From NCBI RefSeq assembly GCF_002022275.1, contig NZ_MSDF01000060.1, positions 1-50,902 of the forward strand: a DNA stretch of 50,902 nt, given 5' to 3'. This stretch comes from Pseudomonas fluorescens. GTDB taxonomy: Bacteria > Pseudomonadota > Gammaproteobacteria > Pseudomonadales > Pseudomonadaceae. A model generated the notes under the pieces. That model saw nothing but the letters and a program-made list of their open reading frames with translations. It ran no database searches and was not told where the DNA came from. Below, in pieces: positions 17,839 to 26,682 of this stretch. Made by a program: the position numbers and the translations under genes. The first letter of the stretch is position 1, and the number at the start of each line of letters is the position of its first letter.

Positions 17839-19800
17839 TTACTTGCCATCGTCGGCTTCCTTTGGCGGCAGCGGCGTGCCGGCAGGTCCGGTGGCGGCCG
17901 TCAGGGCCAGGGCTTGCGCCGCCGAGGCGGCTTCGGGCAGTGGCAGCGGGATGATCGAGGCCACGATCATGGCCGGGGTGAGGGTCAGGAATGTCGAGCC
18001 GACCTTGAGCGTGATGGTCGCCCCCGCCTCGATCACCACGTTCATGCCGCCCTTGATGTAGGTGTCGATGCCGGCGGTGATGCCGGTTTTCAGGCCACCG
18101 TTGATGATCATGTTGGCGCCGGCCGCCATCGACACATCGCCCGTGGCTTTTTCATTGCGATGGCCGCCCACCGACGAATGCCGATCGCCACCGACTTTCT
18201 CGCGCAGGTCTTTGTCGACCTTGGAGTGGCGGTCACCGCCAACCCAGTCCAGCGAGTCCTTGAGTACGCGCTGGTCGAGGTTTTTCTGGGCGTGCAGGAA
18301 CACCTGCTCCGAGCCTTTCTTGTCTTCGAAACGCAGCTCGTTATAGCCACCGCCACCTTTGGACGAATTGCTTTTGAGGGTCGAGCGCGTGGCATTTTCC
18401 GGCAGTGAATACGGTGGCATGGTGTCGGCGTTGTACACACTGCCGGTCACAATAGGCTGGTCGGGGTCACCTTCAAGAAAGCTGACCACCACCTCCTGGC
18501 CGATACGCGGGGTATAGAGCGCGCCCCAACGCTTGCCGGCCCAGCTCTGCGCCACGCGAATCCAGCACGAACTGTTTTCGTCGCGCTTGCCCTCGCGGTC
18601 CCAGTGGAACTGCACCTTGATGCGGCCGTATTTGTCGGTCCAGATTTCTTCACCCTGCTTGCCCACCACCATGGCGGTCTGCGGGCCCTGCATCAGCGGC
18701 TTGCGCGACACACACGGCGCGCGGAATTGTTGTTGGCGCGACAGCGCAACAAACTCGCAACTGAGTACCGGTGCGGGTTCGGCCGGCGGGGTGGGCTCAT
18801 AAGTGTCGGACGACAGCGAGTAACGCGCTTCCAGCAACAGGAACTGCGCGTTCTGCTCGCTGCGCGGGTGTTCGGTCAAGGTCAGTAACGCGCCGGGAAA
18901 CAAGCCACGCGCGCGGGTGGCGCCGGTGACGCGCTGGGTGCCGGTATGCAGGGATTCAATCAGCGTGCGCGCGTAGTTTTCACCGCTTTTGCGCTCGATG
19001 TACTTGCCCGGGTAGTCGTACCGCTCATGCCGCGACTGCGGGTAGCTGCCGGCCAGGGTGGATTTGGCCAGCAGGTTGGCGGTGGGTTTTTCGAAGTCGA
19101 AATCCTGCAGAGTGTAGCCGCCCGGCTCCACATCGCCGCCCATGCGCCAGTCGTAGATCACTTCGCTTTCGCGCATTGCGTGGTCTTCGGCCGGCATGAA
19201 GCGAATTTGCGCATAGCCCGGCGCCGGTGAATGGGCGCCGTAAGAGTCCGCCAGCACCAGGGTGTGACGCCCGGCGGCGCTCTTGAAGTAGTAGTAGATG
19301 CCCTCCTGCTCCATCAGGCGGCTGACGAAATTGAAATCGCTCTCGCGATACTGCACGCAGTAGGTCAATGGTTTGTAACTGGCACTCAGGCCCGAAGTGT
19401 CGACATCGGCGATGCTGTAGGGCGCAAACACCTGCTTGAGGATGTCCGGCACGCTGAGTTCCTGGAAGATCCGGCAGTCGCTGGCCAGTGTCAAAAACCA
19501 CAGCCACGGCCGCAGCACGGCTTTGTAAGTGCAGTAACGCCCCTGCCGCGTGCTGAACGAAAAGTGGCTGACATGCCCGCTGAAATAGCGGCTGCCGCCC
19601 TTGGGCAAGTCAACCGCCACGGTCATTTGCGTGGCCAGCAGGTCGTCGATTTTCAGGTCAGCGCGCTCGCTGTACAGCTCCAGGTGGTATTCGCTGAGCT
19701 GCGACAGACCCTCGCTGGCCTGCATACGCCGAAACAGCAGCACATCGGTGCCGAGTACGCTGGTCACTTGTATTTCGCGGTGCTGTTGAAGAGTCGCCAT
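17839..19800 (-). CDS. vgrG: T6SS spike protein VgrG (TssI)
   Basis: A 653-residue VgrG. The N-terminal two thirds contain the gp27-like base and gp5-like OB fold (EEIWTDKYGRIKVQFHWDRE, SCWIRVAQSWAGKRWGALY, PRIGQEVVVSFLEGDPDQP). A repeat-rich gp5 needle follows (VGGDRH repeats). After the needle comes a tail of about 50 residues: a hydrophobic stretch with FLTLTPAMIVASIIPLPLPE, an Ala-rich run and a charged end. No enzymatic extension is recognised, and no PAAR, DUF1795/EagR, DUF4123 or effector gene is adjacent. It lies between clpV and tagH inside the operon. No clear Shine-Dalgarno is seen before the ATG. Confidence 0.95.
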   Translation of the reverse strand: MATLQQHREIQVTSVLGTDVLLFRRMQASEGLSQLSEYHLELYSERADLKIDDLLATQMTVAVDLPKGGSRYFSGHVSHFSFSTRQGRYCTYKAVLRPWLWFLTLASDCRIFQELSVPDILKQVFAPYSIADVDTSGLSASYKPLTYCVQYRESDFNFVSRLMEQEGIYYYFKSAAGRHTLVLADSYGAHSPAPGYAQIRFMPAEDHAMRESEVIYDWRMGGDVEPGGYTLQDFDFEKPTANLLAKSTLAGSYPQSRHERYDYPGKYIERKSGENYARTLIESLHTGTQRVTGATRARGLFPGALLTLTEHPRSEQNAQFLLLEARYSLSSDTYEPTPPAEPAPVLSCEFVALSRQQQFRAPCVSRKPLMQGPQTAMVVGKQGEEIWTDKYGRIKVQFHWDREGKRDENSSCWIRVAQSWAGKRWGALYTPRIGQEVVVSFLEGDPDQPIVTGSVYNADTMPPYSLPENATRSTLKSNSSKGGGGYNELRFEDKKGSEQVFLHAQKNLDQRVLKDSLDWVGGDRHSKVDKDLREKVGGDRHSSVGGHRNEKATGDVSMAAGANMIINGGLKTGITAGIDTYIKGGMNVVIEAGATITLKVGSTFLTLTPAMIVASIIPLPLPEAASAAQALALTAATGPAGTPLPPKEADDGK

Positions 19801-19835
19801 CGTTGTTGTTCTACCTGCAAGGCAAATGGAAAATG

Positions 19836-19884
19836 CTGTCCAGGCCGTCCGAGCTACGCGCGATCAGTCCGCTCACCTGGACAG
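19836..19884 (-). promoter_or_regulatory. Inverted repeat in the clpV-vgrG gap
   Basis: CTGTCCAGG (19836-19844) and CCTGGACAG (19876-19884) form a 9-bp stem with a 31-nt loop in the 145-nt gap upstream of vgrG. GGAATAAATC occurs on the minus strand near 19901-19910, resembling the motif before tssA, but no convincing partner box follows. The gap may carry an internal promoter or RNA structure. Confidence 0.3.
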
Positions 19885-19945
19885 AACAGTCAGGCGAGCG
19901 GATTTATTCCACAGAAGGGTTTATCGACCTCGTGACGTGAGGGTG

Positions 19946-22582
19946 TTAGTGCGCCTCAAACCCGTACGTAAACTCACCGCCCTCAACGCCCACCTGCACC
20001 TGGGTCGCCGGCGTACCCAGCAGCAAGCGGTTGAGAAACTCGGTGCTGATTGCCGGCAACATCGAGTTGGTCAGGATCGCGTCGATCATCCGCCCGCCGC
20101 TTTCAAGCTCCGTGCAGCGGCTGGCGATCAGGTGCACCACCTCGTCGCTGTAGGTGAACGGGATCTTGTGGTTATCGGCGATGCGTTTTTCGATACGCCC
20201 CAGTTGCAGGCGAATGATGCTGCCGAGCATGGCGTCGCTGAGCGGGTAATACGGGATCACCACCAGGCGCCCGAGCAAGGCTGGCGGGAACACTTCCAGC
20301 AGCGGCTCGCGCAGCGCCTTGGCAATATCGTCCGGTGCGGGCATGGTCTGCGGGTCACGGCACAGGCGGCTGATCAGCTGGGTGCCGGCGTTGGTGGTGA
20401 GCAGGATCAGGGTATTCTTGAAGTCGATGATCCGGCCTTCACCGTCTTCCATCCAGCCCTTGTCGAACACCTGAAAAAACAGCTCGTGCACATCCGGGTG
20501 GGCCTTCTCCACTTCGTCCAGCAGCACCACGCTGTAAGGCTTGCGTCGCACCGCTTCGGTGAGCACCCCGCCTTCGCCATACCCCACGTAGCCGGGTGGC
20601 GCGCCCTTCAAGGTGGAGACGGTATGCGCCTCCTGGTACTCGCTCATGTTGATGGTGATGACGTTCTGTTCGCCGCCATACAGCGACTCGGCCAGCGCCA
20701 ATGCCGTCTCGGTCTTGCCCACGCCGGAGGTGCCCGCGAGCATAAACACACCCACCGGTTTGCCGGGGTTGTCGAGCCCGGCGCGGGAGGTCTGGATGCG
20801 CCGCGCGATCATCTCCAGCGCGTGGTTCTGGCCGATGATGCGCTGGCCCAGACGGTCGGCCAGGCGCAGCACGTTTTCGATTTCATTCTTGACCATGCGG
20901 CCCACCGGGATGCCGGTCCAGTCCTGCACCACCGAGGCGACGGCCTGTTCGTCGACACTGATCAGCACCAGCGGGTGTTCGCCCTGCTGCGCCACAAGTT
21001 CGTCCTGCAACTGGCGCAGCTCGACCAGCCCGGCTTCGCGGTCGCTGGAATCGGCCAACTGGCTGCGCAAACGCTGAATCTGCTCCACCAGTGCGAGCTC
21101 GTTGTCCCAGCGCCCTTCGACGTCATCCAGACGTTCACGCTCGGCTGCCAGCAAGGTTTCTACCGACACACGACGGCTGGCGGTTTCTACGCCAATGGCG
21201 GTTTCGCGCTCGATAATCGCCAGCTCGGTTTCCAGGGACTCAATGCGCCGACGGCTGTCGTCCACCTCGGCTGGCGTAGCGTGCAAGCTGATGGCGACGC
21301 GGGCGCAGGCTGTATCAATCAGGCTGACCGCCTTGTCCGGCAACTGGCGCGCCGGAATATAGCGGTTGGACAAGCGCACCGCCGCCTCCAGCGCAGCATC
21401 GAGGATGTGCACCTGGTGGTGGTTCTGCATGGTTTCGGCAATGCCGCGCAGCATCAGCAAAGCCCGGGCTTCGTCGGGTTCGTCGACCTGCACGGTCTGG
21501 AAACGCCGGGTTAGCGCGGGGTCTTTTTCGATGTGTTTTTTGTACTCGGCAAAGGTGGTCGCGCCCACCGTGCGCAAGGTGCCACGCGCCAGCGCAGGCT
21601 TGAGCAGGTTGGCCGCATCACCAGTGCCGGCGGCACCACCCGCGCCGACCAGGGTGTGGGTTTCATCGATAAACAGCACGATCGGTTTGACGCTGGCCTG
21701 CACTTCATCAATCACCGAGCGCAGGCGTTGTTCGAACTCGCCCTTCATGCTCGCACCGGCCTGCAACAGGCCGACGTCAAGGGCCAGCAACTGCACATCT
21801 TTCAGGCTGGGCGGCACGTCGCCACGGGCAATGCGCTGGGCGAAACCTTCAACCACGGCGGTTTTGCCGACGCCCGCCTCGCCCACCAGAATCGGATTGT
21901 TCTGGCGGCGGCGCATGAGGATGTCGATCACCTGACGGATCTCTTCGTCGCGGCCGACGATAGGGTCCATCTTGCTGCTGCGCGCCTGCTCGGTGAGGTC
22001 CACCGTGAAGCGTTTGAGGGCTTCCTGCTTGCCCATCGCCGCCGGAGCCAGGGCACCTGCGTCCTCGCCGGGCACCTGGAAGCCATCGCTGGCGGTCATC
22101 TGCGCTTCCGGGGAATCGTTGAGCAACGCGCCAAACTGCTCGCTCAAGTCGTCGATGCCGACCTTGTTGAACTCGCGGGACACGCCATACAAGCCATTGC
22201 GCAGGCTCGGGGTTTTCAGCAACGCCAGCAGTAAATGGCCGGAGCGTACCTGGGATTCACCGAGCATCAGGGTCGCGTAGACCCAGGCGCGTTCGACGGC
22301 TTCTTCCACTTGCGAAGACAGGTCGGTGACCGATGTCGAGCCGCGCGGCAAACGGTCGAGCGCCGCGGTCAAGTCGCGGGCCAATACCGCCGGGTCGATG
22401 CCGTAATGGCGGATCAGCCGCAGCAGGTCCGAATCGGTCAGTTGCAGGATCTGCTGCAACCAGTGCACCAACTCCACATAGGGGTTGCCGCGCATCTTGC
22501 AGAACACGGTACTGCTTTCGATGGCCCGGTAGCACAGGCTGTTGAGTTTGCCGAAAAGCGCGACGCGACTGATATCAGCCAT
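19946..22582 (-). CDS. clpV: T6SS sheath-recycling AAA+ ATPase ClpV (TssH)
   Basis: An 878-residue ClpB-like protein with an N-terminal Clp-N domain (about 1-160) and two AAA+ modules. Walker A motifs are GEAGVGKTA (234-242) and GTSGVGKTE (about 616); the second Walker B lies in SVVLLDEVEKAHPDV. A coiled-coil middle domain separates the two. ClpV disassembles contracted TssB/TssC sheaths in the cytoplasm. AAGGA precedes the ATG, and the gene overlaps the end of tssG by 8 nt. Confidence 0.96.
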   Translation of the reverse strand: MADISRVALFGKLNSLCYRAIESSTVFCKMRGNPYVELVHWLQQILQLTDSDLLRLIRHYGIDPAVLARDLTAALDRLPRGSTSVTDLSSQVEEAVERAWVYATLMLGESQVRSGHLLLALLKTPSLRNGLYGVSREFNKVGIDDLSEQFGALLNDSPEAQMTASDGFQVPGEDAGALAPAAMGKQEALKRFTVDLTEQARSSKMDPIVGRDEEIRQVIDILMRRRQNNPILVGEAGVGKTAVVEGFAQRIARGDVPPSLKDVQLLALDVGLLQAGASMKGEFEQRLRSVIDEVQASVKPIVLFIDETHTLVGAGGAAGTGDAANLLKPALARGTLRTVGATTFAEYKKHIEKDPALTRRFQTVQVDEPDEARALLMLRGIAETMQNHHQVHILDAALEAAVRLSNRYIPARQLPDKAVSLIDTACARVAISLHATPAEVDDSRRRIESLETELAIIERETAIGVETASRRVSVETLLAAERERLDDVEGRWDNELALVEQIQRLRSQLADSSDREAGLVELRQLQDELVAQQGEHPLVLISVDEQAVASVVQDWTGIPVGRMVKNEIENVLRLADRLGQRIIGQNHALEMIARRIQTSRAGLDNPGKPVGVFMLAGTSGVGKTETALALAESLYGGEQNVITINMSEYQEAHTVSTLKGAPPGYVGYGEGGVLTEAVRRKPYSVVLLDEVEKAHPDVHELFFQVFDKGWMEDGEGRIIDFKNTLILLTTNAGTQLISRLCRDPQTMPAPDDIAKALREPLLEVFPPALLGRLVVIPYYPLSDAMLGSIIRLQLGRIEKRIADNHKIPFTYSDEVVHLIASRCTELESGGRMIDAILTNSMLPAISTEFLNRLLLGTPATQVQVGVEGGEFTYGFEAH

Positions 22583-23588
22583 GGGCAGGTCCTTGAGAAG
22601 AAATGCGAGGGTTGATCAGCAATTGCCGATCATCGTTTTCAGGGGCTTTGCTGCTCAGCCAACTGGTCCAGCCCAATGGCGCGGAACCGAGCCGCAAGCC
22701 GGGCAGTTGGTCTTTTTTAACGATCAGGTTGACGTCCCAGTCCATCGCCAGGCCGACGTACTGGCGCACCCAGTCCTGCACGCGTTGCAGGCTGTCGCCG
22801 CCGGGCAACAGGCGACGGGTTTGCGCGAGGTCCAGCGGGCCGATCAACAAGCGAAATTTGTGCTGGGTGTTCCAGACTTTCTTGCCCATCACGGTGGTCT
22901 GGCCCAGCACGGCGGCATCAGGGCCGCTGCGCAAGGCGCACAGGCCATCGGCGGGCAAGGTCATCCAGTGGCCGACAAACTGTTCGACCTGCACCGGCAC
23001 GCCGAGGTAGTCGGTGAGCAGCGCCGCCAACCCCTCGGCATTGCGCGTCTGCGGCCCGAGGCGCCCGGCAAAGTGCAGCTTGGCCACGTCCGGCACCGCG
23101 TTGCGATTGAGCAAGGACGACTGGCCGATGCCAATCAACGAGCCAAGGTATTGCGCAAAGCGATCCGCCCCCGGCCGGTCCAGGCTCACCGCAGGCTGGG
23201 CACTGGCCCACGCGCGGTAGAACAGGCTGATCATGCGGTGGTGGAACACGTCGCAGAACGCTGCCAGCGTCGGGTCGTTCAGGTTACGCTGGCGGTCGCG
23301 GATGTATTCGGTGAGGTGAATCGGCAGCGGGCCATTGGCACCCATCAGGCCGAAGAAATTCAGCAGCAGCTTGGGTGTAACGCCTGGTTTGAGCGCGGCG
23401 ATCATCGCCGGCTCGAACGCCAATGACGGCTGCTGGCCGAAACGCACGGCTTCATCCGCCGGGCGCGCGGCCTGGCCGATGCGCGGCAACTGCGGGAAGG
23501 CGCACTCCAGCTGACGCAATGCGCCATAGAAATCAAAGCGCCCGGGATGCGCTTCCAGTTCGCTGAGCAGACTCAGAGGATCTCGCAT
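22575..23588 (-). CDS. tssG: T6SS baseplate protein TssG
   Basis: A TssG (ImpH/VasB) protein of 337 residues from the ATG at 23588; a GTG seven codons upstream (23609) is an alternative. The ATG is preferred for its GGTGGG-like ribosome site and the family start MRDPLSLL. Typical segments are FDFYGALRQLECAFP and LLNFFGLMGANGPLPIHLTE. With TssF and TssE it forms the baseplate wedge. It overlaps tssF by 16 nt and clpV by 8 nt. Confidence 0.94.
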   Translation of the reverse strand: MRDPLSLLSELEAHPGRFDFYGALRQLECAFPQLPRIGQAARPADEAVRFGQQPSLAFEPAMIAALKPGVTPKLLLNFFGLMGANGPLPIHLTEYIRDRQRNLNDPTLAAFCDVFHHRMISLFYRAWASAQPAVSLDRPGADRFAQYLGSLIGIGQSSLLNRNAVPDVAKLHFAGRLGPQTRNAEGLAALLTDYLGVPVQVEQFVGHWMTLPADGLCALRSGPDAAVLGQTTVMGKKVWNTQHKFRLLIGPLDLAQTRRLLPGGDSLQRVQDWVRQYVGLAMDWDVNLIVKKDQLPGLRLGSAPLGWTSWLSSKAPENDDRQLLINPRISSQGPAHG

Positions 23589-25450
23589 CTGCCCACCCGC
23601 GCCGGCCACTGCATGATCACGCCGCGCGCCGTGCTTTTGATCAGCGTTTCGGTGAAAGAATTGAGCGACACGTACTTGGCGAAAAACTGCTCCAGCACCG
23701 AGCCCAGCACAAACACCCCGGCGCCTTCAAAGGCCGATTCGTCCAGGGTCACGCTGATCTGCAAGCCACGCCCGTAGGTGATCGGCCCCGGCAGCGGCAG
23801 GCGCCGCACAATGCTTTCGGCGCTGACCGAACGCAGGCCTTGAATCTGCTTGTGCGCGGCTTCGTCGTCGATGCGGCAATACAGGCGCAGCAGGTCGCGC
23901 AACGCGCTGGCGCCCTGCTCCTTGTCCTGGTCCAGCAGCGACAAATAGTTGAGTGACAAATGGCTGACCAGCCGCCACGCCGTCTCGCCCTCGGCAAACG
24001 ACGGCGCGGGTACGGTTGGCCCCGCCACGCAGCGCACCGACTGCACCGGGGCGCCGGACTCGACCGTGAAATCGGTCCGGCCGCTGCCCACCGGCATGCT
24101 CAATACCAAGTCGCGGTTGCTGCACAGCGTGTCGATGCCCAACTGGCGCAAGTCACTGCGGTGCGGGGCTTCCTGGGCGTCTACCAAAGACAAAAACAAT
24201 TCGCTGCCGATGTAGCTGGAGCGCGGGCCCTGGCGCCGTTGCTGTTCGGAAAGCACCCGCGCATCGCGGCGCACCTGGTAAAAGGCGTTGGGCGGCGTGC
24301 GCGCATGCAAGTCATTGGCACGGTAAAACGATTCAAACGTCTGGCTGGCCTCGGCGCCGCTGCCGTAGCCGGTGACGCCTTCAATCTGGTAGATCTCGTA
24401 ATCCATCGGCCGCGTGCGGTCAGGGATCACGTGGTATTCCGATTGCTGGTCCGAGAGGTGCACGCGCTCGGTGCGCATCGGAAACAGGTTGATTGCCGGC
24501 GTGCAATACAGCCCGAAGTTGGCCGCGCTGAGGCTCTGTTCCAGCACCGGGTCAAGTTTCTTGAACAACACGATGATGTCCAGTTGTTCGGCGGCGCAGC
24601 GGCTCACGCTGTTTGCCAACCCCGCTACGTCGGCAAACATGAAGCGCTGGGGCATGGCGAAGTATTCCTGCAACAGCCGATAGCCCTGGAACGAACGCGA
24701 ACCGCTGGGCAGCAAGGCTTCGCTGTCGCTGTAGCCAACGCTTCGAATCGCGCTTTTGGGCAGGAACTGGTGCCAGTCCACATGCTCTTGCACCGGCATC
24801 ACCAACACACCCGCCGCTTGGGCCAGCAGTTGTTCGAGGATGCGCGAGGGCATGGCTTCGCCGCCACGAATATGCAGCGGCAGGTTGTCGAGCGCCAGGT
24901 CGCTGAAGGTCAGCCCGGCGCCAACGCGTAATCGCAGGCGCAGCGCCGCCTTGACCCCGCCGAGGCGTGACAGGTCGACGCCAGCGACTTGTGCGCCACA
25001 GGCAAAATAGCGCGCCTCCACCAGCTCGACCGGCCACAGGGTCACGTCGTGGGCCGTGCGAAATTCGCAGGCGGTCTGATCGCCCTTGCCGAGTTGGCTG
25101 TGCAGTGCGGTGTTGCGGGCCACCTTGAAACCGGCGGCGAGGCTGCCTTCGCTCATGTCCGGCTGCAACTGCACCACCGCCATCGATGGCGTGGGCGCGA
25201 GGTATTGCGGGTAAACCAGTTCGAGCAGGTGGTTGGTAAAACGCGGAAATTCAGCGTCGATTTTCAGCTGCACCCGCGCCGCCAGAAAGCTGAACCCCTC
25301 CAGCAGCCGTTCCACATAAGGGTCGGCGCAGGCGTAGGTTTCCAGCCCCAGGCGACCGGCGACTTTGGGGTAATCGCGGGCGAATTCACCGCCGACTTCG
25401 CGCAGGTGAGCCAGTTCACGTTCGTAATAGCGCAGCAGTTTGGCGTTCAC
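23573..25450 (-). CDS. tssF: T6SS baseplate protein TssF
   Basis: A 625-residue TssF (ImpG/VasA) protein beginning MNAKLLRYYERELAHLREVG, the family signature, and containing GFSFLAARVQLKIDAEFPRF. It starts with GTG, overlapping the tssE stop as GTGA, which indicates translational coupling. Length is normal. It is the central baseplate wedge component binding TssG, TssK and VgrG. Confidence 0.95.
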   Translation of the reverse strand: MNAKLLRYYERELAHLREVGGEFARDYPKVAGRLGLETYACADPYVERLLEGFSFLAARVQLKIDAEFPRFTNHLLELVYPQYLAPTPSMAVVQLQPDMSEGSLAAGFKVARNTALHSQLGKGDQTACEFRTAHDVTLWPVELVEARYFACGAQVAGVDLSRLGGVKAALRLRLRVGAGLTFSDLALDNLPLHIRGGEAMPSRILEQLLAQAAGVLVMPVQEHVDWHQFLPKSAIRSVGYSDSEALLPSGSRSFQGYRLLQEYFAMPQRFMFADVAGLANSVSRCAAEQLDIIVLFKKLDPVLEQSLSAANFGLYCTPAINLFPMRTERVHLSDQQSEYHVIPDRTRPMDYEIYQIEGVTGYGSGAEASQTFESFYRANDLHARTPPNAFYQVRRDARVLSEQQRRQGPRSSYIGSELFLSLVDAQEAPHRSDLRQLGIDTLCSNRDLVLSMPVGSGRTDFTVESGAPVQSVRCVAGPTVPAPSFAEGETAWRLVSHLSLNYLSLLDQDKEQGASALRDLLRLYCRIDDEAAHKQIQGLRSVSAESIVRRLPLPGPITYGRGLQISVTLDESAFEGAGVFVLGSVLEQFFAKYVSLNSFTETLIKSTARGVIMQWPARVGRCEIL

Positions 25451-25965
25451 CGCACGTCCCTTGTCTCGATATCGAAGACCCTGGCCTCGCCTGCTTCCAG
25501 GTCGAGTTCGGTCTTCAGGTACAGGCGCTCGGGCAACGGTTGGCCCCAGAGTTCACCATGAATTTCAAAAGCCATCTGGTTAGGGCTGGCCGCATTGCCT
25601 GCAGGGGCAACCGGCACCACCCGGACGCTGTCACGTAAAATCCGCGGTTCGAAATCCCAGATCGCCTGGCGGATGCGCCGCGCAAGCTCTTCACGGTCCA
25701 GACCCGCGGCGGTCTTGCCGGCAAGGTCCGGCAAACCAAAATTGATGACCGATTGCCCGGCCAAAGGATGAGCACTGAGGTCGCGAAAGCTGCCCAGGCT
25801 GGTGCTGTTGAGCAGCCACCCCAGGTCACGCAACACCGCCTTGCGCAGGCCGCGCATCGACAAAACACGTTTGTCGCGCGGCTCCACGGCGTGTTCGGTG
25901 TCGTCATCGCTCAGGCGATCGAGCAAGGACGGTTGCAAGCGTTCGCGACTGGTGAGCTCAGCCAT
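25447..25965 (-). CDS. tssE: T6SS baseplate protein TssE (gp25-like)
   Basis: A 172-residue protein with the gp25/lysozyme-like fold of TssE. Characteristic parts are the N-terminal RERLQPSLLDRLSDD and the later LGWLLNSTSLGS and VINFGLPDLAGK segments. It links the baseplate to the first sheath ring. It is the first gene after the REP-filled gap downstream of hcp and overlaps tssF by 4 nt. GGAG lies about 10 nt before the ATG. Confidence 0.93.
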   Translation of the reverse strand: MAELTSRERLQPSLLDRLSDDDTEHAVEPRDKRVLSMRGLRKAVLRDLGWLLNSTSLGSFRDLSAHPLAGQSVINFGLPDLAGKTAAGLDREELARRIRQAIWDFEPRILRDSVRVVPVAPAGNAASPNQMAFEIHGELWGQPLPERLYLKTELDLEAGEARVFDIETRDVR

Positions 25966-26004
25966 AAAATCAGCACTCCATCATGTTGCGGTGAGCAGGC
26001 TTGC

Positions 26005-26137
26005 TGTGGCGAGCGGGCTTGCCCCGCGTTGGGCTGCGAAGCGGCCCCAATAAGGCCACCGCGCACTTCCAGACAGATTGCGGTGGCAGGTTTGGGGCTG
26101 CTGCGCAGCCCAACGCGGGGCAAGCCCGCTCGCCACA
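26005..26137. repeat. REP pair (BIME-like) between hcp and tssE
   Basis: Two 44-nt arms in inverted orientation (26005-26048 and 26094-26137) agree at 42 of 44 positions and are separated by 45 nt. The left arm is identical to 43971-44014 in the bufferin region. The pair fills most of the 213-nt gap between hcp and tssE and can form a long stem in the operon mRNA. In enteric bacteria such structures stabilise upstream mRNA, which would favour hcp. Confidence 0.9.
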
Positions 26138-26178
26138 AAAGTCCCGGTTGCCACCCGCCACACCAAGCCAGGCCAGAA

Positions 26179-26661
26179 TCAGATCTTCTGGTTCTTCTCC
26201 AGGTCCCACTTCTTCGGCGTGCCAGTGATCACGGTGTCGCCGGTGAAGGAGTCGTACTCGTAGCTGATGGTGGTGAAGTTGATGGAGAAGGTTTCGCTCG
26301 GGCGCTCGCCGTTACTGCTGGCGGAGTAGGAGCTGATGATCGCTTCGCCAAGGATCAGCTTGAGGAACACCTGTTGCTTCTTGTCCGGGCCGCCGGTCTG
26401 GATGAAGTGGATTTCGGCATCGCCCAGGCTCTTGCCGCACACGGCTTGCATGAACAGGTCCGCCGAGGCCAGGTCGGTGGCCTTGGTCATCGAGATTTCC
26501 GAGAACGACGGGTTGCTGGTGTCGCGGTCAGTACCCCCACCGCTGATGGAAATGGCACGGCCAACGCCCATCTGGATCGCGTCGATGGTGATCCAGTCCT
26601 TGTGCGCGTCGACGGTGGAAGTGCCCTTGATTTGGGTGCCTTTGAAGTTAAGCAGGATCAT
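26179..26661 (-). CDS. hcp: T6SS inner-tube protein Hcp (TssD)
   Basis: A 160-residue Hcp-family protein. It shows the beta-barrel pattern DWITIDAIQMGVGRAISI, EISMTKATDLASADLFMQAV and FTTISYEYDSFTG. Hexamers stack into the tube that is propelled by the sheath, and they may carry effectors. It is encoded 21 nt after tssC with AAAGG before the ATG and is followed by a REP pair. No effector extension is present. Confidence 0.94.
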   Translation of the reverse strand: MILLNFKGTQIKGTSTVDAHKDWITIDAIQMGVGRAISISGGGTDRDTSNPSFSEISMTKATDLASADLFMQAVCGKSLGDAEIHFIQTGGPDKKQQVFLKLILGEAIISSYSASSNGERPSETFSINFTTISYEYDSFTGDTVITGTPKKWDLEKNQKI

Positions 26662-26682
26662 GGTCGTTACCTTTCAGGTTGA

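Noticed and set aside
19826..21514. Open frame of 562 codons on the plus strand opposite clpV
   Set aside because: It lies antisense to the intact clpV gene and has the same low-complexity His/Gln/Arg-rich composition as other antisense frames here.
26005..26137. CRISPR array or insertion-sequence remnant
   Set aside because: There are only two inverted arms, with no regularly spaced direct repeats, transposase or target duplication; these are REP elements.
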